The notes under the pieces are model-generated. The model made no database searches, was not told the origin of the DNA, and was given only the letters and a program-made list of their open reading frames with translations. Below, piece after piece: positions 25,104-34,803 of a stretch of 64,000 nt of DNA. Location: NCBI GenBank assembly GCA_963169105.1, contig OY720636.1, forward strand, positions 121,414,188 to 121,478,187, in the 5' to 3' direction. The number at the start of each line of letters is the position of its first letter. The first letter of the stretch is position 1. Source of the DNA: Ceriagrion tenellum. Taxonomy: Eukaryota; Arthropoda; Insecta; Odonata; Coenagrionidae. Position numbers and translations under genes: made by a program.

Positions 25104-25669
25104 CTGCCGGCAAAACGGTCAATATATCTACTATTATTGGTCTTTATTATCACTTCTAATTACTCGTTAGAAAATGTAATCGTCAATTCGGTCGTTCGGC
25201 TGGTGAATCCCTTTAATTTCATGCAAATTTTCCAATCTTCTGCACTTATCGAGGTTTTGCTAAGAACTTTTAAAGGAATGGATTGGGAGCAGTTCGAAGG
25301 CTACACGTTGAGCTTTGATTACTAGAAGAATATAGATCTCACGATTTTCAGGCCGACAAGGAGGATACTATTTCAAAACCGCGCATCTACTGAGTTTGGT
25401 ATTAGCTGTGACAGATTTAACAGGTGACGGGGCTGGCCCCCGCAAGGGACAGCATCACAGAGGGGGCGACGCGACGTACGAATTTCCCCAAAGATAGCAT
25501 TGAACAACGATGAAAAGCATAATGCTCAAGCGTACAATCTCATTCGCATAACCAATTATAAAAATGTAGGTAACATAAAGAAGAGAGAAAAAGAGAAAAA
25601 TGGAGCATTGGGTAAAATTTGGGCGCCACGTCTCCCGCATTTACAGAAACCGTAGTTAGAAATCGTATA
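25104..25669. other. Unassigned sequence
   Basis: Nothing recognised. Confidence 0.4.
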
Positions 25670-26420
25670 GTACGTAAACGACTTGAATACAGTAGTAAAA
25701 AATAGCAAGCTCCGTATTTTTCCGATGATGCAGTAGTGTATAAGGAAATTAGAAATGAAGAGGACAGACAGTTTTTAGCTAAGGATTTAGATGCGATTGA
25801 TGATTGGTGAGATAGATGGCAGCTAGAATTAAATTTGAAGAAATGCGCGATTATGAATTTTTGGAAAAAGAATGGCTTTCCCCGGAGTAATTATTACATC
25901 AAAGAAAACAAAATATGTAACGTTGTTCAATTAAATACTTAGGCGTCACCATCACTGAAGACATGTCTTGGGGGAAACACATCAGGGAAATAACTAGTGT
26001 AGCAAACCGTAGATTAGGATTCGTAAAAAGGGTTCTAGGCAAATGCGATGAGAGAGTACCAGAAAGAAGCTATTTTACACTTGTCAGGCCTCATTTAGAA
26101 TATGCCGCTAGTATATGGGATCCGTACGAGGAAGGTATGATAAAAGAATTAGAGCGTGTGCAAAGTACAGCTAGATTTGTTAAAGGCCGTTATGATAATT
26201 GTATAAAAGTTACGAGTTTAATAGAAGAACTAGGATGGGAATTACTTTCAGAACGCAGGTTAAAATATAGGTTAAACCTTTTAAGTAAATTCGAAACCGA
26301 TTTGTTCACAAATGACGTTAGATATATATTGAGAAGTGCATGACACATGTAATAACAACCAATAATCCCTTCCTTATTATGTAGATACTAACCACCTAGC
26401 TGCAGGAGGTAGGTAGAGCG
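25670..26420 (+). mobile_element. Family A LINE, deletion subfamily (RT C-terminal half)
   Basis: It starts inside the RT at YVNDLNTVV, just before the catalytic Asp-Asp box. The box itself is frameshifted (TTTTTCCGATGATGCA, one base short of F-A-D-D). Codons then continue through WQLELNLKKCAIMNFWKKNG, SWGKHIREITSVANRRLGFV and RPHLEYAASIWDP to FTNDVRYILRS. After TTGAGA the sequence jumps straight to AGTGCATGA, so it lacks the 162 bp present at 3012-3173 in the 2.7-kb copy. It ends in mid 3' UTR (CTAGCTGCAGG) where a second unit begins. Several stops are present; inactive. Confidence 0.85.
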
Positions 26421-26960
26421 TGTGCAAAGGCAGCTAGGTTTGTTAAAGGCCGTTATGATAATTTTATAAGTGTTACGAGTTTAATAGAAGAACTATGATG
26501 GGAATTACTATCAGAACGCAGGTTAAAATTTAGGTTAAACCTTTTAAGTAAATTCGAAACAGAGTTGTTCACAGATGACGTTAGATATATATTGAGAACC
26601 CCTGCGTATTATGCTAGGTTTGATCATATTAACAAGATTAGAGAGATAGACTGTCGTACCGATAGATTTAAAATGTAATTTTTCCCTCGTACTATAAGAG
26701 AGAACAATAGGCAGCGTAGCATAGGGATAGGTAGGTGAAATATAGTTCGAGTAGTCTGTAGTGCATGATGCATGTAATAACAACCAATAATCCCTTCCTT
26801 ACTATGTAGATACTGACCACCTAGCTGCATGTTACCCTGTTCTCTAGCATATCTCCCTTAAATATCCTAGTTGCGTGGCAATAGTGCATGTTTGGTGATC
26901 TTCACCCCCTGCCACACACCCTCGTGGTGGCTCGCAGGGTATCACGTAGATGTAGATGAA
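26421..26960 (+). mobile_element. Family A LINE, second 3' unit joined in tandem
   Basis: From about 26418 (GAGCGTGTGCAAAGGCAGCT) the RT C-terminus starts again, collinear with 2825 onwards in the 2.7-kb copy. It retains the 162-bp segment deleted from the preceding unit, then runs through 3' UTR, hairpin (about 26909-26938) and TAGATGTAGATG. The two units are in the same orientation. Stops interrupt the frame (for example after EEL). Confidence 0.85.
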
Positions 26961-27664
26961 ACCCTAGATACACTAATAAGTATGCAGGTAAACAACAAAT
27001 TATTCCTTCCCAAGCTTCTACAAAACAAAACAGGGTTTCTTTAGCTCACATTTAACTTTCCGTAGATTCTCTCATTCATTTCCTTTTCCCAGCCCCCTCC
27101 ACACTTCGTTGTTGAAGTCATTGGAGCTCACGCCACTAATCCTTTCGTAGAAACACAGGAGCATGTATATGCAAGACTAGAATGAACTCCAGATTTCCAA
27201 TTCACCCCACTTCCTTCTCATGGAGGACGAAGAGGAAGGCAAGAAAGAAATCTCCTTCGCGCCGCCTCTAATGAGAAAGCATATCCGCCTTCTTAAAGTT
27301 AACCACCGCGTCAGGGCCCAAAAAAAGTGAATCTTTCTCATTTTTTTCTTCCGCTTCACCCCAATCCACCCCAGGTAAGTGTAACGCCCTCCCCTTCTTC
27401 CTCCAAGCCATCCCAGCATGCGTGACGATACGAGGATGCTCCCTTGAACCTGACCTCTTCTTCCGACGAGAACTTGACCGGACGAACGCGTTGGAAAAGT
27501 CGAAATGGCGGCCGCGATTCTCGAAAAGTATGCGCATTTCACTTTGAGCTATCGGTAGCATGCAACTTCCTAATAATAAACCGATTAAGCACCCAATAAT
27601 TTGTGGAATTAAAGATACAGTATGAGGTTCGAAATTCACTTTGCAAGCGTAAACGAAGAAAGCT
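26961..27664. other. Unassigned sequence
   Basis: Two overlapping minus-strand frames of about 120 codons span 27177-27639. Neither shows a known motif. GC-richer than its flanks around 27360-27520. Confidence 0.35.
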
Positions 27665-28418
27665 CAATACATCTACATCTACATCTACGTCATACCCTGC
27701 AAGCCACCCAAAGGGTGTGTGGCAGGGGGTGCTTTCGCACCAGGCATGCATGAATGATATGGTAGAATGCCGACATTACATTAAAGCCCGCGTACCACAC
27801 ATGCAAAGCGCCAATTACAAATCTAATACCCAAGAAACATTCTATCTCCAATCGTTCTAACATGCAAGGGATACAAAGACTACTACTACAGATTCAAAAT
27901 ATCATGCATAAATAAGAACACCAATATTTACATCATGCATAAATAAGAAAGAGGAGAATATAATGAGAAAGATTAACTGCCTGCCTATTGTCAATACTCG
28001 AACTATTCATGACGACGATCACAGCTGTTATGGTCCCGAATGGTGCGCGGAAAAAATGACATTTTATACCTATCGGTTCTACAATCTAGCTCTCTAATTT
28101 TATTGGCGCGATCTAATCTGCCGTAGTACGAAGGGGTTAATAGTATGTTTTTTACGTCGTCAGTAAAATGATTTTCCTGAAATTTATTTAGGAGGTCAAG
28201 CCTATAATTTAATCTACGCTGTGATAGCGATTCCCATCCTAATTCTTCTAACAGTCCAGACACACTAGCCAACTTATCGTAGCATCGTTTCACAAACCTA
28301 GCTCCTCTTCGCTGGACGCGATCTAACTCTGATATCAACCCCGTTTCGTATGGATCCCATACACTAACAGCATATTCCAGATGAGGCCTAACGATTGAAA
28401 AATAACAACAACAATACA
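27665..28418 (-). mobile_element. Family B LINE, recent 5'-truncated copy
   Basis: About 742 bp (27670-28411) is nearly identical to the 3' end of the 29.7-kb element. Its frame covers the last 111 codons and differs by one residue (D for N in NYRLDLLNK), ending at the same stop. A 7-bp repeat CAATACA (27665-27671 and 28412-28418) brackets it, though two bases may belong to the tail. 5' truncation falls in the RPHLEY region, so the RT active site is absent. Confidence 0.9.
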
Positions 28419-29189
28419 GACGGAAGGAGGTCCAGTTTTGTGAAAGTAACCACCAGAGTTGGCCAGTAAAGTGCCGTCATTCCCCTCTTAACTTTTATTA
28501 ATTCATATAAACGGGATCAATTCTATAATTACCCGATAATTTAGGTAACGGGCTGACTATGCAGTCGTGTACAGGAAAAAGACGACTTAAGGTGAAAACA
28601 AAAGCATGTTAGTGAGATGTCTAACATTTTTACGTGTCGCCAGTGATGCCTCCGCCATAATCTGTAAATTGAAAATTATATCGAATGATAATGGTGATTC
28701 CGCGTTCGAAATTTCACCGAGACAGCGTTAAAAATTGATATTTTCAAAGTACAAGGCGTGGGAAATATTATGATGTTGATATTCTTTTAACTCTGTCTCA
28801 TATTGCTCAACCCTTACTTTAAACATAGGTGTCCCGGATTTTGTGCGCCACTAAAACCACAGAATTAACCCCAAGGTCACTTCAATATGTTTGGGAAGAG
28901 CTTACCAGCCAACCCCAATGGCGTGTCAAATTCACACCTCAAGTCAGGGGGACCATGTCCTTCCCCTCAGACACTTGTGGTTTCCGAGAAATATACATAG
29001 CTCTAACAATCATCGCATAACTCCAAGGCGGCTGGAACTGGATGTATTTGAAAAGGCTTCACCCGGATGCCCCGGCGCCGAAAACTTTATAAAATGCAAA
29101 CAAAATTCTCGTGGTGCGATAAAATCAGATTCGGAAGAGCTGGAAGCGTAACAACACGGTAGGGTTCCAGTCTATGCACTTAGTTTATC
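28419..29189. other. Unassigned sequence
   Basis: No gene or repeat recognised. Confidence 0.4.
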
Positions 29190-29698
29190 ATCACATCTAT
29201 GAAATACCGTGCAAGCCACCTATAGGGTGTGTGGCACGGGGTGATTCCACACCAGGCATGCAGCACTCATCCCATCAGAACAGAACCGCGCACGTTCTCC
29301 CGAATGCCAGGCACAGGCCAAAGGTAGTCAGGACAACGGTACGCAGTCAGACTAGAAACTAGGAGAGTGATACATAGAATAGATACGCTACCATGCAGTA
29401 CACTACTCAAGGTACAAGTACTGGTTAGTATTATTAATGCGACAAATAAATAGCACTACAAGGTACTAAAACATGCAAGAGTATATCATACAATAGATTG
29501 CATGCGAAGTTAGTATCTCCAATTCATGTTAAGATACTACTGAAAAAACCTATATAGCCTAGCCAGTATCCTGGAACTGATCTATCGTATTTATTATGGT
29601 CCCTTATTGTACGTGGAAAAAAATGACATTTTAAATCTATCGGTTCTGCAGTCTATTTCCTAAATCTTATTCCTGTGATCGTTCCTCCCATAATAGTT

Positions 29699-30043
29699 CA
29701 TCTACATCTACATCTACATCTACATCTACGTCATACCCTGCAAGCCACCCAAAGGGTGTGTGGCAGGGGGTGCTTTCGCACCAGGCATGCATGAATGATA
29801 TGGTAGAACACCGACATTACATTAAAACCCGCGTACCACACATGCAAAGCGCCAATTACAAATCTAATACCCAAGAAACATTCTATCTCCAATCGTTCTA
29901 ACATGCAAGGGATACAAAGACTACTACTACAGATTCAAAATATCATGCATAAATAAGAACATCATTATTTACATCATGCATAAATAAGAAAGAGGAGAAT
30001 ATAATGAGAAAGATTAACTGCCTGCCTATTGTCAATACTCGAA
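29699..30043 (-). mobile_element. 3' UTR, terminal hairpin and (TAGATG)n tail of the family B element
   Basis: About 345 bp lies downstream of the ORF2 stop. Near the end the minus strand reads CCCCTGCCACACACCC, TTT, then GGTGGCTTGCAGGG (about 29736-29769), which folds into a GC-rich hairpin. Four TAGATG units (29700-29727) follow in place of poly(A). A direct repeat GAATGATG-free AT-rich stretch with two GCATAAATAAGAA motifs lies at about 29946-29990 on the plus strand. CR1-like LINEs are known to end in short tandem repeats and to need a 3' structure for RT recognition; that role here is inferred. Confidence 0.8.
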
Positions 30044-32695
30044 CTATTCATGACGACGATCACAGCTGTTATGGTCCCGAATGGTACGCGGAAAAAATGA
30101 CATTTTATACCTATCGGTTCTACAATCTAGCTCTCTAATTTTATTGGCGCGATCTAATCTGCCGTAGTACGAAGGGGTTAATAGTATGTTTTTTACGTCG
30201 TCAGTAAAATGATTTTCCTGAAATTTATTTAGGAGGTTAAGCCTATAATTTAATCTACGCTGTGATAGCGATTCCCATCCTAATTCTTCTAACAGTCCAG
30301 ACACACTAGCCAACTTATCGTAGCATCGTTTCACAAACCTAGCTCCTCTTCGCTGGACGCGATCTAACTCTGATATCAACCCCGTTTCGTATGGATCCCA
30401 TACACTAACAGCATATTCCAGATGAGGCCTAACGATTGAAAAATAACAACGCTCTTTCACTTTCTCATCACATTTTCCGAGTACTCTCTTGATAAAGCCT
30501 AGCTTCCTATATGCTTGACCGCATATTTCCCTAATATGTTTTCCCCAAGATAGGTCGTGACTAATTGTGACTCCTAAGTACTTAACAGACTCGGCGTGAA
30601 TAATTTCTGTATTTTTAATTCTGTATGCCCTAAATGGCCAATTTTTCTTTTTCCAAAAGCTGACTGCTACGCACTTTTTTATGTTTAGTTCCATCTGCCA
30701 CTTTTCGCACCAAGCATGAATAGCAAGTAGGTCGATTGTTAACGAGTCGCTATCTTCGGAATTGTTAATATCCCTATACACAACCGCGTCGTCTGCGAAG
30801 AGTCTAAGCTTACTTTTAACGACGTTACTAATATCATTAATGTACAAGAGAAATAAAAGTGGACCAATTACACTTCCCTGAGGAACACCCGATGTAACGC
30901 TAACTGTGTTTGACATGATACCGTCTATGACAACCCTTTGTTCCCGCCCATGTAAGAATTGATTAATCCAACTAATAATGTTTTTATCTATTCCATATGC
31001 TTCTAGTTTTGAGAGCAACTTAACATGAGGTACCTTATCAAAAGCTTTCCTAAAATCGAGGAATATCGCGTCAACTTGGACATTATTTTCACCCGAGAGC
31101 AAGATGTCATGAACGAAGAGGGCCAATTGGGTTTCGCAAGATCTACCCTTTCGAAATCCGTGTTGGTTATTTATTAACAATTCCTCCCTATCTAAATGAC
31201 TCATAATGGAGCTTACGATTATGTGTTCAAATACCTTACAGGAAATGGATGTGAGAGAAATAGGCCTATAGTTACTAGGGTCTTCCCTGTCGCCGCTTTT
31301 GAATATAGGTGTGACATTTGCTACTCTCCAGTCCTTAGGCACTACATGATCTACTAAAGATTTGGTAAATATTAATTCTAAGTAAGGCGCTATGTCTGAT
31401 GCCATTGTTTTATATACGCGAGCAGGTATTTGATCTGGATCGGGGGATTTGTTGGGGTTAATATTTTTTAGCTGCTGTTCTATGCCGCGACAATTTATAA
31501 TAATTTCAGGCATACATGTTTGGGAACGAACTGGCTGCGGATCGAAAAGATGTGGTGTATAAGTACTGAAAATGCTTTTGAAGAATGAGTTTAACGAATT
31601 GGCTTTTTGTAGACTGTTGGTTATCTTTTCCCCTTTGATATTCTTAAGCGTGTGTACTGTTGATTTATTTCCTTGAGTGTCCCTAACATACGACCAAAAT
31701 GCCTTGGGATTATCGTTCAATTGTTCTCCCAGTAATTTACTTTTGAAATCAGCTAACGCCCTTCGGCACGCTTTTTTTGCTAAGAGTTTAGATATTTTGT
31801 AATTTTCGGTGACTGTGTATAGTTCTTCGGAGGATTTGTTAATTTTTGCCCTTTTTAACCTAGCATGACATGTTCTTTGGTGCTTTAATGTTTTTCTAAC
31901 CTCCGCGTTATACCACCTAGGCTCTGCATTGGCTCTTTTCCATTTACTTGGTATGTATTTGCTAACTACTGATCGTGTAACGTTGAGGAAAGTATTCCAC
32001 AAAACCTCAGTATTACTGTTGATACTTATTTTTTGAAAATTAGTAAATGACTTTTGGAACTCTCGTTTCATACCTTCGTAGTCAGCCTTATTATATAAGT
32101 AGATTTTTCTTTGTGGATTATGTTTCTTGATCATGCTCACGGAAAAATTAGCTTTAACTATCTTGTGGTCGCTTATTCCCTTATCCGTACCTATGTTTAC
32201 AACCATGTGTGGAATATTTGTCGCTAAAAGATCAAGTGTATTTTTCCCTCTAGTTGGAACAGTGACTAATTGATGTAGTGAGTGAGATGTGAATGTATAC
32301 AGGAGTGACTCACAAAGGTCTTTGTCTTTCCCCCCAGTGATAAAACTGTACGTGTCCCAGTCTATGGACGGAAGATTGAAATCCCCACCGATTATAATAT
32401 GACAGTCGTTTTTTTGAGTGGTTAATTTACTGAGTTGACTTTCTAGTTCTAATATTGAGGTTATATGGGTATCTGGTGGTCTGTAATATGCGCACACATA
32501 GATTGTTTTTGCTTTAGGATTTTGAATGGAGCACCATACGCTTTCTACCTGGTCGTCGGAAAATGACTCCCTCCTACTAATATAACAATCCTTCACTGCA
32601 ATAAAAACTCCTCCCCCGGTCCTTTCCACTCTATCTTTTCTATAAACTGTGAAATTTTTTGGGAATACTTCATTATCTGCGATTTCGTTACACAA
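30044..32695 (-). CDS. LINE ORF2: truncated APE endonuclease plus complete reverse transcriptase (family B)
   Basis: This is the only long frame in the window: 883 codons with no stop. In full elements the product nicks the target and copies LINE RNA (target-primed reverse transcription). Visible order: APE-type endonuclease from TGGGVFIAVK (26-35) through GGDFN (103-107) and SDH (175-177); a linker to ~400; RT with GFRKGRSCETQL (513-524), motif A FLDFRKAFD (Asp547), motif B SGVPQGSVIGP (602-612), the catalytic box FADD (633-636), KYLGVTISHDLSWG (705-718); and a CR1/L2-type C-terminal region with DCRTDRYKMSFFPRTIRDHN. The first codon at 32695 is TTG, in the middle of the conserved WLxxEI block, so it is not a real start. 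The N-terminal endonuclease residues, including the catalytic Glu region, are lost by 5' truncation, and the in-frame TAA at 32704-32702 lies at the junction with host sequence. The RT looks intact; the element is probably not autonomous. Confidence 0.93.
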   Translation of the reverse strand: MCNEIADNEVFPKNFTVYRKDRVERTGGGVFIAVKDCYISRRESFSDDQVESVWCSIQNPKAKTIYVCAYYRPPDTHITSILELESQLSKLTTQKNDCHIIIGGDFNLPSIDWDTYSFITGGKDKDLCESLLYTFTSHSLHQLVTVPTRGKNTLDLLATNIPHMVVNIGTDKGISDHKIVKANFSVSMIKKHNPQRKIYLYNKADYEGMKREFQKSFTNFQKISINSNTEVLWNTFLNVTRSVVSKYIPSKWKRANAEPRWYNAEVRKTLKHQRTCHARLKRAKINKSSEELYTVTENYKISKLLAKKACRRALADFKSKLLGEQLNDNPKAFWSYVRDTQGNKSTVHTLKNIKGEKITNSLQKANSLNSFFKSIFSTYTPHLFDPQPVRSQTCMPEIIINCRGIEQQLKNINPNKSPDPDQIPARVYKTMASDIAPYLELIFTKSLVDHVVPKDWRVANVTPIFKSGDREDPSNYRPISLTSISCKVFEHIIVSSIMSHLDREELLINNQHGFRKGRSCETQLALFVHDILLSGENNVQVDAIFLDFRKAFDKVPHVKLLSKLEAYGIDKNIISWINQFLHGREQRVVIDGIMSNTVSVTSGVPQGSVIGPLLFLLYINDISNVVKSKLRLFADDAVVYRDINNSEDSDSLTIDLLAIHAWCEKWQMELNIKKCVAVSFWKKKNWPFRAYRIKNTEIIHAESVKYLGVTISHDLSWGKHIREICGQAYRKLGFIKRVLGKCDEKVKERCYFSIVRPHLEYAVSVWDPYETGLISELDRVQRRGARFVKRCYDKLASVSGLLEELGWESLSQRRLNYRLNLLNKFQENHFTDDVKNILLTPSYYGRLDRANKIRELDCRTDRYKMSFFPRTIRDHNSCDRRHE

Positions 32696-32702
32696 CCAAC
32701 TT

Positions 32703-33150
32703 TAGTTTGGGTCTATCAAAATATTGTGAACTTCCGGAAGAAAACAGTCCTAATCAAACTTTCGTAAAAGATTTTACCTATATTTCTCCCTTCGATCGGA
32801 TAGACGTTCCCACCCTAATTCCCTCAACAATTTTGTAACGCTACTATGTTTATCATAACAATTTTTCACTAATCTAGCTGCCCTTCTCTGTATTCGATCT
32901 ATATTTGAAACTAGTCCTACTTCGTAAGGGTCCCATATACTAGCGGCGTACTCCAAGTGGAGTCTCACGAGAGAAAAATAACATCGCTCCTTTACCTTCT
33001 CGTCACACTTTCCTAGTATTATTTTAATAAATCCTAATTTACGATTTACCAGTCCACAAATTTCTCGTATATGCTTCCCTCATGACAAGTCCTGCGTAAG
33101 GTTCACCCCTAAGTACATAACTGACACTACATTTATTACTTCGGCTTGAT
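32703..33150 (-). pseudogene. Family C LINE: RT C-terminal remnant
   Basis: The frame 32968-32774 encodes RLHLEYAASIWDPYEVGLVS, IQRRAARLVKNCYDK and LLRELGWERLSDRREKYR. Flanking codons in other frames give a CGLVNRKLG-like segment upstream and FLPEVHNILIDPN downstream, ending at the B insertion. This is the same domain as residues 716-845 of the family B ORF but only moderately similar. It is a broken relic. Confidence 0.75.
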
Positions 33151-33157
33151 TAATTGT

Positions 33158-33610
33158 TTACGTATCGATGGTTAAGCTACTCTCCCACCAAATATTCATT
33201 ACAACACACTTTTTAAAATTTGATGCTAAATGCCAAAAGTCGCACCATCTGCTTATATCTTCTAGATCTTTCTTTAATGTAATTTTATCGGGACCAAATG
33301 ATTTCTTGGGGTTAGTGGATTTCTGGTGACTTTCTATACCGCGACAGGGAATATTAATAGACTGCATTGGATTTTTGTTGAAGCAAGGCAATGTAGCGGT
33401 GTTATTCTGAGGGCATGAAGTGCAGACACTTAGAAAAAATGTGTTAAGGATATTTACTTTTTCTAATCTATCGCTAACTCTTTCTCCTCGACCGTTTCTC
33501 AGTGACGTTACTGTAGATTTATTACGTTGAAACTCCCTCACGTAAGACAAAAATGCCTGAGGGATATCTTCCAAAAATTTACCTAATATTTTACTCTTGA
33601 TTTACATTAC
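33158..33610 (-). pseudogene. Family C LINE: linker joined to RT motif D, with RT core deleted
   Basis: A 138-codon frame (33574-33158) begins in the region before the RT (SYVREFQRNKSTVTSLRNG, then CRGIESHQKSTNPKKSFGPDK). It jumps directly to DLEDISRWCDFWHLASNFKK, the segment after the Asp-Asp box. By comparison with the family B protein about 228 residues (roughly 424-651), carrying motifs 0 to C, are missing while the frame stays open. The copy cannot encode a functional RT. Confidence 0.75.
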
Positions 33611-34020
33611 CTAGTGCTTTTCTTAAGGCCCTTTGTGCTGTTATTTTAGCTCTCTTATATTTATCATACATTTTCTTCAGTTCCTCATCGGGTAGATTGG
33701 GTAGATCCTGATGGGCGTTCTTCATTTTCGCGAGCAAGTTTTGTTGTCACTTGATGTATTTGCGGACGTCTACATTGCACCACCTAGGTTCCGTATTGCC
33801 TTTTTTTCAGTTTACTTGGTATTGCGTTATTAATGACTAGTCGCGTGATGTTACGATAAATATTTCATGCGTCGTTTGTAGTATGGTTTTGGCTTAGATC
33901 ACCAACTTATTATGAGACGTCGACAGTTCCTGTTTTAAGCAATCGAAATCCGCCTTGTGGTTGAAGTACGCTGTGACTTCATCCGATAGTCTCCTTGTTC
34001 GCTGTCTTCACAGTTTTCCT
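33611..34020 (-). pseudogene. Family C LINE: endonuclease-RT linker remnant
   Basis: Discontinuous minus-strand codons read as KYKRAKITAQRALRKALGN (about 33670-33615) and a WCNVDVRKYIK segment (about 33785-33755), matching residues ~250-320 of the family B ORF. Frames are broken. The homology fades by about 34020. Confidence 0.6.
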
Positions 34021-34084
34021 CTAGTCTTCACTTCATGGTGGGCGTCCCAGCAAAAAGCCTTACAGAGGCTTGCAAGGACGCTTT

Positions 34085-34262
34085 CAGGCCGTTGATTGGA
34101 AATTAGACTCAATCTTTTAAGTAAATTCAAAATCGATTAATTTTCATAAGAAGTTTTCAATATCTTACAAAATTCAACATACTACATTATATCAGATCAT
34201 ATGAATAAAATAGAGGAAATAGATTGTAGAACAGAAAGGTTAAAAATGTAGTTTTTCCTGCG
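34085..34262 (+). mobile_element. LINE C-terminal fragment, plus strand
   Basis: Codons with stops read RLNLLSKFK, NKIEEIDCRTERLKM and FFLRTI, the final part of a LINE ORF2, on the opposite strand to its neighbours. It ends abruptly before the 3' UTR. Confidence 0.6.
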
Positions 34263-34490
34263 AACGATACTTACGGGGTTAATAGTATGTTTTTGACGTC
34301 ACCATAGAAATGTTTGTCCTGAAATTTAGCTAAGAGATTAAGTCAATAATTTAATCTACGCTGAGATAGCGATTCCCATCCCAATGCTTCTAACAATCCA
34401 GACACACTAGTAAATTTATCGTAGCATCGTTTTACAAACCTAGCTCCTCTTCGCTGCACGCGATCGATTTCCAATATCCTACCATAAAGA
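34263..34490 (-). mobile_element. Family B-like LINE fragment
   Basis: Minus-strand relic similar to 30174-30370 of the B element (QRRGARFVKRCYDK, LLEALGWESLSQRR). It carries substitutions and no 3' UTR. It meets the preceding plus-strand fragment tail to tail. Confidence 0.65.
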
Positions 34491-34589
34491 ATAAGAGACC
34501 ATAAAGTAAGTTAGTTGGCAGGTAGTGTAGCTGATTAATTCATATGCTCTCTAATGCATGTTTCTAAATATGCCGAGTAGTGCTAACAC

Positions 34590-34803
34590 TATGTTTTGCA
34601 TATTCCCTGCATGACTCTTGTGTCACGTATACGTAGCTACATTATGAATGAATTTAGTAGTTTCTGTAGCATTTGTAGCATATTCATTATGTGGTGCATG
34701 TTGGTGAAAGTAAATTTCTTCACTGTAGTTCATGTTGGTGATATGTCACCCCCTGCCAACCAATCTTGTGGTGGCCTGCAGGGTAATAAGTAGATGTAGA
34801 TGA
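34590..34803 (+). mobile_element. Family E LINE 3' end
   Basis: A 3' UTR with TGTAGCATTTGTAGCATATT and GTGCATGTTGGTGAAAGT, then the hairpin CCCCTGCCAACCA...GGTGGCCTGCAGGG (about 34750-34782) and TAGATGTAGATG. No coding part is recognisable. Confidence 0.7.

Larger units (their letters stand above)
29190..34020 (-). mobile_element. Family C LINE carrying a nested family B insertion
   Basis: One older minus-strand element split in two: 3' part at 29190-29698 (3' UTR with ACCAGGCATGCAGCACTCAT, and C-terminal codons NYYGRNDHRN) and 5' part at 32703-34020. The split falls inside the codons for DPNYYGRNDH, exactly where the family B element sits. The 5' part encodes, in order, an RWCNVDVRK-like linker, the SYVREFQRNKSTVTSLRNG region (33574-33158), and after a gap the C-terminal block RLHLEYAASIWDPYE (32968-32774). 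Frames are interrupted by stops and shifts. It was inserted before the B element and is inactive. Confidence 0.85.
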
